A DNA stretch of 64,000 bases from Castellaniella sp036379515. Lineage in GTDB: Bacteria; Pseudomonadota; Gammaproteobacteria; Burkholderiales; Burkholderiaceae_B. Shown piece after piece: positions 26,945-35,200 of this stretch (positions are counted from its first letter, which is position 1; each line of letters begins with the position of its first letter). The position numbers were made by a program, and so were the translations under genes. The stretch spans positions 9,027 to 73,026 of the forward strand of contig NZ_DASVGN010000019.1 in assembly GCF_036379515.1 (NCBI RefSeq), read 5' to 3'. The notes below the pieces were generated by a model. That model did no database searches, was not told where the DNA came from, and saw only the letters and a program-made list of their open reading frames with translations.

Positions 26945-28114
26945 TTACTTGGACGACTGGGCCTGGTACTGCGCCATCAGATCGATGAATTTGTCGAAGA
27001 GCACCAGGATGTCGTGCGGACCGGGGCTGGCTTCAGGGTGGCCCTGAAAACAAAACACGGGGCGATCCGTGAGTTCGAAGCCCTGCAGCGTGCCGTCGAA
27101 CAGTGATACATGAGTCACCCGCACGTTGGCTGGCAAACTGCCGGCATCGACCGCAAAACCGTGATTCTGACTGGTGATGAACACATGCCCGCTGGCAAGG
27201 TCCTGCACTGGGTGGTTTGCGCCATGATGGCCGGTCTTCATCTTCACGGTGCGGCCGCCCAGCGTCAGCCCCAGAATCTGCTGCCCGAGGCAGATGCCGA
27301 ACAAGGGAATGCCGCGTTCGAGCACGGCACGGCACGTGTCAATGGCGTAGCCGCAAGCCGCCGGGTCACCCGGGCCATTCGACAAAAAGATGCCATCCGG
27401 GTTCTTGGCGAGGATCTCATCCACGGGCATGGTGGCCGGCACCAACGTGACGTGACAGCCGCGGTCAGCCAACAGGCGCAGGATGTTGGACTTGATGCCG
27501 TAGTCGTAGGCCACCACGTGAAAGCGTGACTGATCGGGTTGCGAAAAGCCGCCACCCAGATTCCAGGTGCCTTGTGTCCAATGGCTGGCCTTGTCGGTGG
27601 TGACCTTCAAGGCAAGATCCTGACCATCCATCCCGCTGTACCCCTGGGCAAGCTCGACGGCACGCTCGACGTCTTCGCCCACCAGGATACAGGCCCCCTG
27701 CGCGCCCCGCTCACGCAGGATGCGAGTGAGCTTTCGGGTATCGATCCCCGAAATGGCCACAACGCCTTGGGCCTTCAAGTAGTCGGGCAGTGACTGCGTG
27801 GCCCGAAAATTGGACAGAGTCGCAGGGCAGTCTCGCACAACCAGGCCAGCAGCCTGCACGTGGGTGGATTCCACGTCTTCGGCATTGATGCCCGTATTGC
27901 CAATATGCGGATAAGTCAGCGTGACGATCTGGCCGTTGTAGCTGGGATCGGTCAGGATTTCCTGGTAACCCGTCATGGCCGTGTTGAACACGACTTCGGC
28001 CACGCTGGTGCCTTCGGCACCAATTGAAATGCCCCTGAATACTGTACCGTCAGCCAAGGCAAGAATTGCTGGAACGTGGCCGTACGGCCCCTCTGGAAAG
28101 ATTGACGGCAGCAA
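26945..28114 (-). CDS. carA: Carbamoyl-phosphate synthase small subunit
   Basis: A 389-residue glutaminase subunit supplying ammonia to CarB. N-terminal FNTAMTGYQEILTDPSYNGQ and TYPHIGNTG, and the class I amidotransferase triad with Cys in PLFGICLGQQ and His/Glu in FQGHPEASPGPHD are present. No ATG occurs in frame near the N-terminus; TTG at 28114 is used, with GGGGA 7 bases upstream, giving MLPSIFPEG. First gene of carA-carB-SDR; TATAAT at 28159-28154 is a good -10 about 40 bp upstream. Confidence 0.96.
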   Translation of the reverse strand: MLPSIFPEGPYGHVPAILALADGTVFRGISIGAEGTSVAEVVFNTAMTGYQEILTDPSYNGQIVTLTYPHIGNTGINAEDVESTHVQAAGLVVRDCPATLSNFRATQSLPDYLKAQGVVAISGIDTRKLTRILRERGAQGACILVGEDVERAVELAQGYSGMDGQDLALKVTTDKASHWTQGTWNLGGGFSQPDQSRFHVVAYDYGIKSNILRLLADRGCHVTLVPATMPVDEILAKNPDGIFLSNGPGDPAACGYAIDTCRAVLERGIPLFGICLGQQILGLTLGGRTVKMKTGHHGANHPVQDLASGHVFITSQNHGFAVDAGSLPANVRVTHVSLFDGTLQGFELTDRPVFCFQGHPEASPGPHDILVLFDKFIDLMAQYQAQSSK

Positions 28115-28153
28115 AATGGTCCCCGGTTACGAAATCGATATTTAAACCTTCTA

Positions 28154-28159
28154 ATTATA
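28154..28159 (-). promoter_or_regulatory. -10 element of the carA promoter
   Basis: Perfect TATAAT on the minus strand 40 bp before the carA start codon, in a locally AT-rich stretch. The -35 region 17 bp upstream (CCTGGG) is poor, which may indicate activator use. Leader about 33 nt; no attenuator hairpin with a T run was seen. Confidence 0.5.
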
Positions 28160-28300
28160 CAGCCCGAGGTTCACTGCCCAGGATGCGCCCACGACCACCA
28201 AGAGTCAGGGTTACTCCCAGGGCTGATGCCTTGCAGGAAATCACTGTGGGGAAATGGTCTACAGTAGGACCTTTCTCGACACCAACGTCTTTCACACGCC

Positions 28301-29245
28301 ATGAGCAATCAACTGGAAGCCCTGCGCACCTTGACCACCGTGGTCGCCGACACCGGCGACTTCGAGGCCATGCAGGCCTACCATCCTACCGATGCCACCA
28401 CCAATCCCTCGCTGATTCTGAAAGCGGTCCAGAAAGACAGCTATCGCCCGTTGCTGGATGAGATCCGCAGCACCCACGCAAAGGCGTCGCTCACCGAACA
28501 GGTCGACCGATTGCTGGTGGCATTCGGCGCGCAAATCCTGCAGATCGTCCCAGGCAGGGTTTCGACCGAAGTCGACGCGCGACTGTCTTTTGACACGCAA
28601 GCAAGCATCGAACGTGCCCGGCAGATCATTGCGCTTTACGAAGCCCAAGGCATCAGCCGTGAACGCGTCCTCATCAAGCTGGCCTCCACCTGGGAAGGCA
28701 TTCAGGCCGCGCGTGTCCTGCAGACTGAGGGCATCTTCTGCAACATGACGCTGCTGTTTTCGCTCACGCAAGCAATCGCCTGCGCGCAGGCCCGTGTCAC
28801 GCTGGTGTCTCCCTTCGTGGGCCGCATCTACGACTGGTACAAAAAGGCGGCAGGAGCCGACTGGGACGAAGCCGCCAAGGCAGGCGCCAACGACCCAGGA
28901 GTGCAGTCGGTGAGCCGCATCTACCAGTATTTCAAGGCCTACGACATCCCCACCCAGATCATGGGGGCCAGCTTTCGCAATATCGGACAGATCCGCGCCC
29001 TCGCGGGCTGCGATCTGCTCACCATCAGCCCGGCACTATTGGGCGAGCTCGCAGCGTCAAAGGCACTCCTTCCCGCCGCACTGACCGTGGACGCAGCCAA
29101 ACGGCAGGCACCTGAATGGCTGGCCAGCAACGAGGTCTCGTTTCGCACGCAGCTGAACCTGGACGCGATGGCAACTGAAAAACTGTCTGAGGGCATCCGG
29201 ATCTTTACAGCTGACGCCCTGAAGCTGGACGCCCTGCTTGCATAA
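28301..29245 (+). CDS. tal: Transaldolase
   Basis: A 314-residue TalB-type transaldolase of the non-oxidative pentose phosphate pathway, moving a dihydroxyacetone unit from sedoheptulose-7-phosphate to glyceraldehyde-3-phosphate. HPTDATTNPSLI, the Schiff-base lysine in RVLIKLASTWEG (Lys126), and GASFRNIGQI are present. It is a single gene divergent from carA and convergent with the ABC transporter operon, ending 22 bp from it. Transketolase (tkt), its pathway partner, lies at 39-41 kb. Confidence 0.96.
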   Translation: MSNQLEALRTLTTVVADTGDFEAMQAYHPTDATTNPSLILKAVQKDSYRPLLDEIRSTHAKASLTEQVDRLLVAFGAQILQIVPGRVSTEVDARLSFDTQASIERARQIIALYEAQGISRERVLIKLASTWEGIQAARVLQTEGIFCNMTLLFSLTQAIACAQARVTLVSPFVGRIYDWYKKAAGADWDEAAKAGANDPGVQSVSRIYQYFKAYDIPTQIMGASFRNIGQIRALAGCDLLTISPALLGELAASKALLPAALTVDAAKRQAPEWLASNEVSFRTQLNLDAMATEKLSEGIRIFTADALKLDALLA

Positions 29246-29267
29246 GGCATAAGGCGCCCGGCAGCGG

Positions 29268-30053
29268 TCAGCTTTTGTCCGCCGTCCCTGGGCCGGGCTG
29301 CCACACGAGAAAGTGGCGCTCGGCCACCGAGACCACACCATCGAGCAATAGCGCAAAGATCGTCAGGACCACAATGCCGGCAAAGACGGTGTTGACATCC
29401 AGCGTGCCTTCCGCCTGCAATATCAGATACCCCACGCCAGCGGCCGACCCCAGATATTCGCCTACCACCGCGCCCACGAACGCCAGGCCGACCGAAGTAT
29501 GCAAGCTGGAAAACACCCAACTCGTGGCCGAGGGCACGTAGACCGAGCGCAGCAACTGGCCCTGTGTGGCGCCCAACATGCGGGCGTTGTCCAGCAAGGT
29601 GGGACTGACCTCGCGCACACCGCGATACACGTTGAAGAACACGATAAAGAACACCAGCGTGACGGCCAACGCCACCTTGGACCAGATCCCCAAGCCGAAC
29701 CACATGCCGAAGATGGGGGCCAGAATGACACGCGGCATGGAGTTCGCAGCGGTCACATAAGGTTCGAGCAAGGCACTGGCACTGCGCGACAGACCCAACC
29801 ACAGACCGAACCCCAACCCACCGACTGTGCCGATGACGAAAGCCAGCACGGTTTCCGACAAGGTGATCCACAGATGGCGGTACACGGTGCCGTCCGTCAC
29901 GAACCAGGCCCAGATCACCTTGGCGACCTCGATGGGTTGCCCAAAGAAAAAAGCCACGTTGCGGTTCAATGACGCCCACCACCAGATGAAGAGAATCAAG
30001 GCCAGCAGAAACACCTGCAGGAACCGCAACACAGGTCTGGAGAGCTCAGGCAT
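29268..30053 (-). CDS. ABC transporter permease, SsuC/TauC/NrtB type
   Basis: A 261-residue inner-membrane permease with six helices and the family EAA loop (DNARMLGATQGQLLRSVYVPSA, partly quoted; preceded by GVREVSPTLL). Such permeases move nitrate, aliphatic sulfonates, taurine or thiamine precursors. ATG at 30053 (MPELSRPVLRF) overlaps the ATPase gene end by 8 bp. Third gene of the substrate-binding protein-ATPase-permease operon. Confidence 0.9.
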   Translation of the reverse strand: MPELSRPVLRFLQVFLLALILFIWWWASLNRNVAFFFGQPIEVAKVIWAWFVTDGTVYRHLWITLSETVLAFVIGTVGGLGFGLWLGLSRSASALLEPYVTAANSMPRVILAPIFGMWFGLGIWSKVALAVTLVFFIVFFNVYRGVREVSPTLLDNARMLGATQGQLLRSVYVPSATSWVFSSLHTSVGLAFVGAVVGEYLGSAAGVGYLILQAEGTLDVNTVFAGIVVLTIFALLLDGVVSVAERHFLVWQPGPGTADKS

Positions 30054-30861
30054 TGCTCTGCCCTCCTTTCTGGCGGGCATAGCCCTTGAGCACCTCGTCG
30101 CGCAAGACCGCCCAGATCGCCTGGTGCAGCGCCACGAACCGGGGATGCATGCGGATTTCCGCCACGTCGCGCGGACGCGGGATGTCAATGTGAAATTCGC
30201 CAATGGGATGAGTGTTGGGCCCGGCTGACAACACCACGACACGATCACTCATGGCAATGGCTTCATCGAGGTCGTGCGTGATGAAAAGCACAGCCTTGCG
30301 GCGCGCCATCCACAGATCGAGCACCTCGTTTTCCATCAACTGGCGCGTCTGGATGTCCAAGGCAGAAAACGGCTCATCCATGAGGATGATGTCCGGGTCC
30401 CGGATCAAGGTCTGCGCCAGCATCGCACGCTTGCGCATGCCACCGGACATCTGGTGCGGATACCGGTTTTCAAAACCGCCCAACCCCACCCGGCGCAACC
30501 AGTCTCGTCCCTGCTCTGCCGCCCGCGCAGCCGCCACCCCCGCGAATTCAAGCCCGGCAGTGACGTTGGCAAGGGCACTGCGCCAGGGCATCAAGGCGTC
30601 GCCCTGGAACATATAGCCGGCACGTGCGTTGACGCCATGGAGCGGTTCACCGAACACGCTGACCGAGCCCGCACTGGGTTTGAGCAGGCCAGCGGCCATG
30701 TTCAGCAAGGTCGATTTGCCACACCCCGTGGGGCCGACGACAGAAACGAATTCGCCTGGCGCCACCGTGATCGTGGCATCGCGCATGGCGGTATACGACC
30801 CGCCATCGGGCGACGCGAACGTGCAGGTGACGCTATTGAGCAGCAGTGCAGCCTCAGGCAT
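30046..30861 (-). CDS. ABC transporter ATP-binding protein, SsuB/TauB/NrtD type
   Basis: A 271-residue ABC ATPase: Walker A GPTGCGKST at residues 43-51, the signature MSGGMRKRAMLAQ with Arg-rich tail typical of the nitrate/sulfonate/taurine branch, Walker B IILMDEPFSALD, and the H-loop VLFITHDLDEA. It couples to the adjacent permease. Overlaps its neighbours on both sides by 8 bp, an operon with tight coupling. Confidence 0.93.
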   Translation of the reverse strand: MPEAALLLNSVTCTFASPDGGSYTAMRDATITVAPGEFVSVVGPTGCGKSTLLNMAAGLLKPSAGSVSVFGEPLHGVNARAGYMFQGDALMPWRSALANVTAGLEFAGVAAARAAEQGRDWLRRVGLGGFENRYPHQMSGGMRKRAMLAQTLIRDPDIILMDEPFSALDIQTRQLMENEVLDLWMARRKAVLFITHDLDEAIAMSDRVVVLSAGPNTHPIGEFHIDIPRPRDVAEIRMHPRFVALHQAIWAVLRDEVLKGYARQKGGQSNA

Positions 30862-31903
30862 GGGGATACGTCTGATTGGCCTTCATTGCAAACTGGTTGG
30901 TCCAGATGCGCGAGAGATCGATTTTGGTACGGTCAAAATGCGGCACGTAGGCGGCCAGCGCATTCAGGGCCGTCTGCGGGCCGTCTTCGGGGACCATGCC
31001 GTCCGGGGACAAGGCCTCATGGTTACCCTTGAGGGCAAGCTCGTACAGCGCCGTGTCGCCCAACAGGTAGGATGTTGGTACCAGTTTGGCGATATCTGAC
31101 GCCGGCACAGACTGAATCCATTTGTCGGCACGCACGATGGCATTGGTCAGCGCCTGCGTCGTGTTCGGGTTGGCATCGATGAACGACTGCGAGGCATACA
31201 AGCAGCCTGCCGGCATATCGCCGCCAAAGATTTCACGAGAGTCTTTCAGGGTACGGGTATCCGCAATGATCTGGATGGCATCGTCCTTGACCAGCGTGCT
31301 GATGACCGGGTCCAGATTGGAAATCGCGTCGACCTGCCCGGAACGGATGGCCGTCACGGCTCCCGCACCTGCGCCCACGCCGACGTACGACACATCAGTG
31401 GGCTTGACCCCATGCTTATCCAGGAAGAAGCTCACCATCATGTTGGTGGACGAGCCAGGCGCCGTCACCCCGACCTTCTTGCCCTTCAGATCGGCGGGCG
31501 TCTTGTAACCTGGCACCGTCTTCTTGGACACCCCCAGCACGATCATCGGCGCTCGTCCCTGCAGAACGAAGCAGCGATAGAACTGCCCCTTGGACTGCAG
31601 GCTGATGGTGTGTTCGAATGCCCCCGAAACCACATCGGCACTGCCACCCACCACGGCCTGCAAGGCCTTGGAACCGCCTGCAAAATCGGCAATGGTGACG
31701 TTCAGCCCCTCGTCCTTGAAATAGCCCTTGAGGTGAGCCACGGATAAAGGCAGGTAGTAGATCAAGGCCTGACCGCCTACCGCAATGGTGAGCGAGGGCT
31801 TTTCCAGTTTGCCGACCCCTTGGGCCCTGACGAGCCCAGGCAACGCCCCCATGACGCCGGCGGCCCCGACGGTCTTGAGCAATTCACGACGGGAAATGAC
31901 CAT
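30854..31903 (-). CDS. ABC transporter substrate-binding protein, SsuA/NMT1 family
   Basis: A 349-residue periplasmic binding protein. The N-terminus has a twin-arginine-type signal (SRRELLK then a hydrophobic stretch ending near LVRAQG). The mature domain includes YLPLSVAHLKGYFKDEGLNV and GGSKALQAVVGGSADVVSGAFEHT, the pattern of SsuA/TauA/NMT1-like proteins. ATG at 31903 has CAGGAGAC upstream, better than the longer frame. No monooxygenase or desulfonase gene is near, so the ligand (sulfonate, nitrate or a pyrimidine precursor) is unknown. First gene of the three-gene operon. Confidence 0.88.
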   Translation of the reverse strand: MVISRRELLKTVGAAGVMGALPGLVRAQGVGKLEKPSLTIAVGGQALIYYLPLSVAHLKGYFKDEGLNVTIADFAGGSKALQAVVGGSADVVSGAFEHTISLQSKGQFYRCFVLQGRAPMIVLGVSKKTVPGYKTPADLKGKKVGVTAPGSSTNMMVSFFLDKHGVKPTDVSYVGVGAGAGAVTAIRSGQVDAISNLDPVISTLVKDDAIQIIADTRTLKDSREIFGGDMPAGCLYASQSFIDANPNTTQALTNAIVRADKWIQSVPASDIAKLVPTSYLLGDTALYELALKGNHEALSPDGMVPEDGPQTALNALAAYVPHFDRTKIDLSRIWTNQFAMKANQTYPHA

Positions 31904-31984
31904 GGTGCTTGTCTCCTGCAAATTTTATTTGAGAAAAAGATGATAACCGCCGGCCCGCTGCCGCGCCAGACGCTGTCATTGCAA

Positions 31985-32599
31985 TCACCCTTGAGTGGGT
32001 CGGCGCTCCATGAGCGCCCAGGCAATGGTGCCCGCATCCACGTACTCGAGTTCACTGCCACTCGGCACCCCACGTGCGAGACGCGTCACGGTCAGGCCGC
32101 GCGCGCGCAGCATATCGGCCAGATAGTACGCAGTGGTCTCGCCTTCGGCGGTGAAGTTGGTCGCCAGAATGACCTCGCGCACTACCCCATCGGTGGCCCG
32201 CTCCAGCAACTGTGCAAAGTGCACCTGATCGGGGCCCACCCCTTCGAGCGGGGCCAGACGTCCCTGCAGCACGTAATACAGGCCACGATAGCCGTGGCTC
32301 GCCTCGACCATGTTCTGATCGGCCGGAGTCTCGACGACACACAGCAGTGTCGTATCGCGGTCTGCATTGCTACACGTGGCACACACGGCATCCTGCGTAA
32401 AAGAATTGCAGCGTTCGCAGTGGCGCAGCCCCGTGACGGCCTCGGTGAGCGCCGCACCCAGCTTCAGGGCCCCTTGTGGATCACGCTGCAGCAAGTGATA
32501 AGCCATGCGCCGGGCCGATCGGACCCCCACACCCGGCAGGCAGCGCAAGGCTTCCACCAGTGTCAGCAGCGGTTCGGGTTCAGGCAGGCCACTTGCCAT
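31985..32599 (-). CDS. recR: Recombination protein RecR
   Basis: A 204-residue RecR, which with RecO and RecF helps load RecA at gaps. The N-terminal helix-hairpin-helix (LRCLPGVGVRSARRMAYHLL), a C4 zinc site (Cys61, 64, 73, 76) and the Toprim domain starting VVETPADQNMVEA and ending with TRLARGVPSGSELEYVD are all visible. It starts 6 bp after ebfC, in the conserved order dnaX-ebfC-recR. Confidence 0.97.
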   Translation of the reverse strand: MASGLPEPEPLLTLVEALRCLPGVGVRSARRMAYHLLQRDPQGALKLGAALTEAVTGLRHCERCNSFTQDAVCATCSNADRDTTLLCVVETPADQNMVEASHGYRGLYYVLQGRLAPLEGVGPDQVHFAQLLERATDGVVREVILATNFTAEGETTAYYLADMLRARGLTVTRLARGVPSGSELEYVDAGTIAWALMERRPTQG

Positions 32600-32604
32600 G
32601 ATGA

Positions 32605-32931
32605 TCAGAACGGCAGTTTCATGCCCGCAGGCAGCGCCATGCCGGCCGTCACGGCCGACATTTTTTCTTGCGCAGCAGCTTCGGCCTTGCGCTGGGCGTC
32701 GTTGAAAGCCGCCGCCACCAGGTCTTCAATCATGTCGCGATCGTCGTCATAAAGCGAAGGATCAATGACGACGCGCTTGACGTCGTACTTGCCCGTCATC
32801 GTCACCTTGACCAGGCCGCCGCCGGCCGCTCCTTCGACCACGAGGTCAGCCAGGGACTCCTGAGCCTTCTTCATGTTTTCCTGCATTTGCTGAGCCTGGC
32901 GCATCAAGCCGGCAATCTGACCTTTCATCAT
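32605..32931 (-). CDS. ebfC: YbaB/EbfC-family nucleoid-associated protein
   Basis: A 108-residue DNA-binding protein of the YbaB/EbfC family: GLMRQAQQMQENMKKAQESLAD at the N-terminus, then GGLVKVTMTGKYDVKRVVIDPSL and DLVAAAFNDAQRKAE. It forms dimers and bends DNA. The SD AGGATTTC lies before the ATG. It lies 60 bp after dnaX and just before recR, the usual arrangement. Confidence 0.95.
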   Translation of the reverse strand: MMKGQIAGLMRQAQQMQENMKKAQESLADLVVEGAAGGGLVKVTMTGKYDVKRVVIDPSLYDDDRDMIEDLVAAAFNDAQRKAEAAAQEKMSAVTAGMALPAGMKLPF

Positions 32932-32991
32932 GGTGAAATCCTGACTGAGTGAATTCTGAATCCGGCCGAGTCGACCGATCGAAAAAAGCGA

Positions 32992-34920
32992 CTATACCGC
33001 AGGCGGCTGCACCGACCCAGGAACCACCCGAGCGGCAAATTGCTCGGTCAACGAGCGAACCACCGCATCGTCCTGCACGGCCTGCTCGGCTGCCGCCTGA
33101 CGCCGGCCCCGTTCAGCCTGATCCACTGCATAGGCGGTGTCGTCACCCGTAGTGCCATAGACCACGTCCAGCCGCAGTGCACGCCCGAAATGCTCGGACA
33201 ACACTGTGCGCAGCCTGTCCTGGCTGCTGCTTTCAACCAGACTGTGGATGGCGACCCGCAGGCGCACGGCATGTGCATCGCCCGACAACCACTCGCTGTT
33301 CACCGCAAGCGCGCGAGCGGCGCCCCCCAGGGGCAGGTTTGCCGCCAGCGCCGGCCATTCAGAGGCCGTCATGCGAGCCGGATCAGGAGTCTCAGCAGCA
33401 GGGGCTGCTGGCGCGGCCTCCAGCCCGGCCAGGGCATGACCCAGGTCGTCGGAATCGACTTCGGCCATGGAAGCGGTGTCGAAGTCATCCGCCACGTCAG
33501 GCACGCTGTCTGTCCAATCGCCTGCAGGCTCGTTCGAAGGTGGTTCTAATGACAGGGTCGCACGTGCCTGAACCGGGTCAGCGGAGAGAAGGGGAGCGTC
33601 GACCACTGCTTTCGGGTCAGGGGCAACTTCGGTTTCGGTTTCGGTTTCGGTTTCGGTTTCGGCAGCAGAGTCTCGACCCACTTGCAGCTGAGGGAGCTCG
33701 GGTATCGCGATCGCCGGTTCCGCAATCACAGATCGAGAGTGAGCTCCGGCCTCTGCACCCGACGCTGCAGGGGTGGCAGCGGCTTGTTCGGCCGCAAGCT
33801 CGGGCAGCACAGGCTGCATGAGCACGGGAGGGACACGATCCGCAGGCAGCAAGCCCAGCATACGCAGGCAAGCCATGACGAAGCCCGCGTATTCGTCGGG
33901 CGCCAGGCTGAGTTCGTGCCGGCTGTGCACCGCCACCGTGTAAAACAATTGGACTTCGTCGGGGGCCAGCGCCTGGGCCAGCGACTGCACCTCGGCGGCC
34001 AGCGGGTCATCGGCCTGGGCATGTCCCAGACGCTGCGCAATGGCGACCCGGGACAGCAGCACAGCCAAATCAGCCAACGCGGACTGGAACGACAGGCCTC
34101 GGGTGGCCAGGTCATCGGCCACCGCCACAACGGCAGGCGCATCTGCCACGGCCAACGCACGCAGCAAGGCCACCAGGTGATGCTGGTCCAAGGTGCCCAG
34201 CATTTCTCCGACAGCCGCCGTCGTGAGATCGCCCGCGGCATAGGAAATGGCCTGATCCGTGAGCGACAGGGCGTCGCGCATGGAGCCCGCCGCCGACTGC
34301 GCGATCAGCCTCAGCGCCTGTGGCTCGGCCGTAATGGATTCTTCCGACAGGACGTGCTGCAGGTGCTCGACGATGGCGGGCACCGTCATCTGCTTCAGGT
34401 TGAACTGCAGACAGCGCGACAACACCGTGACCGGAATTTTTTGGGGGTCGGTGGTGGCGAGAATGAATTTCACGTGCTCGGGTGGCTCTTCCAGCGTTTT
34501 CAACATGGCGTTGAACGCATGCCCCGTGAGCATGTGCACTTCGTCGATCATGTAGACCTTGTAGCGGCCCACCGACGGCGCGTAGACCGCCTGTTCGAGC
34601 AGCTGGGTCATCTCGTCCACGCCGCGATTCGAGGCAGCATCGAGCTCGATGTAATCCACGTACCGTCCGGCATCGATCTCGGTGCACGCCTGGCAATGGC
34701 CGCATGGCGTGGCAGTGACGCCATCGGCACAATTGAGCGACTTGGCCAGAATGCGCGACAAGGTGGTCTTGCCCACCCCCCGAGTGCCCGTGAAAAGCCA
34801 TGCGTGGTGCAGCCGCCCCGAGGATAGGGCATGGGTTAGCGCCCGGACCACGTGATCCTGACCAATCAAGGTATCGAAGGAACGGGGGCGCCATTTGCGC
34901 GCCAAAACGAGATAGCTCAT
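32992..34920 (-). CDS. dnaX: DNA polymerase III subunit tau/gamma
   Basis: A 642-residue clamp-loader subunit. AAA+ motifs: Walker A GTRGVGKTT (residues 45-53), four zinc-binding cysteines (64, 73, 76, 79), DEVHMLTGHAFNAML, and sensor segment ATTDPQKIPVTVLSRCLQF. The middle linker is Ala/Pro/Glu-rich and contains an (ET)5 run from a hexanucleotide repeat; the end is the tau-specific domain. ATG at 34920 gives the canonical MSYLVLARKWRP. I find no A-rich slippery heptamer in the linker, so a gamma product by frameshift is unlikely by that route. The 4.5S RNA gene lies just upstream on the same strand. Confidence 0.97.
   Translation of the reverse strand: MSYLVLARKWRPRSFDTLIGQDHVVRALTHALSSGRLHHAWLFTGTRGVGKTTLSRILAKSLNCADGVTATPCGHCQACTEIDAGRYVDYIELDAASNRGVDEMTQLLEQAVYAPSVGRYKVYMIDEVHMLTGHAFNAMLKTLEEPPEHVKFILATTDPQKIPVTVLSRCLQFNLKQMTVPAIVEHLQHVLSEESITAEPQALRLIAQSAAGSMRDALSLTDQAISYAAGDLTTAAVGEMLGTLDQHHLVALLRALAVADAPAVVAVADDLATRGLSFQSALADLAVLLSRVAIAQRLGHAQADDPLAAEVQSLAQALAPDEVQLFYTVAVHSRHELSLAPDEYAGFVMACLRMLGLLPADRVPPVLMQPVLPELAAEQAAATPAASGAEAGAHSRSVIAEPAIAIPELPQLQVGRDSAAETETETETETEVAPDPKAVVDAPLLSADPVQARATLSLEPPSNEPAGDWTDSVPDVADDFDTASMAEVDSDDLGHALAGLEAAPAAPAAETPDPARMTASEWPALAANLPLGGAARALAVNSEWLSGDAHAVRLRVAIHSLVESSSQDRLRTVLSEHFGRALRLDVVYGTTGDDTAYAVDQAERGRRQAAAEQAVQDDAVVRSLTEQFAARVVPGSVQPPAV
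33628..33662. repeat. Hexanucleotide microsatellite inside dnaX
   Basis: Five perfect tandem GGTTTC units (33631-33660) with partial units either side, encoding alternating Thr and Glu residues on the minus strand in the linker between the clamp-loader and tau domains. Gain or loss of a unit keeps the frame and would only change linker length. Confidence 0.9.
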
Positions 34921-34960
34921 GACAAGGCCGCCCATATGCGACATAAGGGGGAAATGAAGT

Positions 34961-35055
34961 GGCGAGCCTGACTTCGGCACTGGTTCTGCACGGCTATGGC
35001 TGCTTCGTTCCCGACCTGACCAGGTTCACCGCCGAACCATGCGAAGGGGCCCGCC
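34961..35055 (-). ncRNA. ffs: 4.5S RNA of the signal recognition particle
   Basis: On the minus strand, the conserved domain IV hairpin reads GGTCAGGTCGGGAACGAAGC then AGCC, carrying the GGAA tetraloop and the asymmetric loop that bind Ffh. The ends GGCGGGCC (5') and GGCTCGCC (3') pair to close a single long hairpin of about 95 nt, the usual size of the small bacterial SRP RNA. A -10 element (TAGAAT) sits at the right distance upstream. The neighbour dnaX is on the same strand. Confidence 0.93.
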
Positions 35056-35061
35056 TTGCGC

Positions 35062-35067
35062 ATTCTA
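35062..35067 (-). promoter_or_regulatory. -10 element of the ffs promoter
   Basis: TAGAAT on the minus strand, seven bases before the predicted first nucleotide (35055) of the 4.5S RNA. The -35 region (CCAGGC) is poor. Confidence 0.6.
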
Positions 35068-35200
35068 ACAGGGAATCGACCCTGGCCTGGTACCGCCATA
35101 CCGCCCCCGGCTCGGCAGCAGGCGCTAACATGGGTGCGCACGAAGAGCAGGCCCCACTCGATCGCCCTCTTCTTCGCGTGACTGAAATCTGGATACAGCA

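Noticed and set aside
32992..34920. Programmed frameshift producing DnaX gamma
   Set aside because: No A-rich slippery heptamer with downstream stem was found in the linker; the A run near 32980 lies after the stop.
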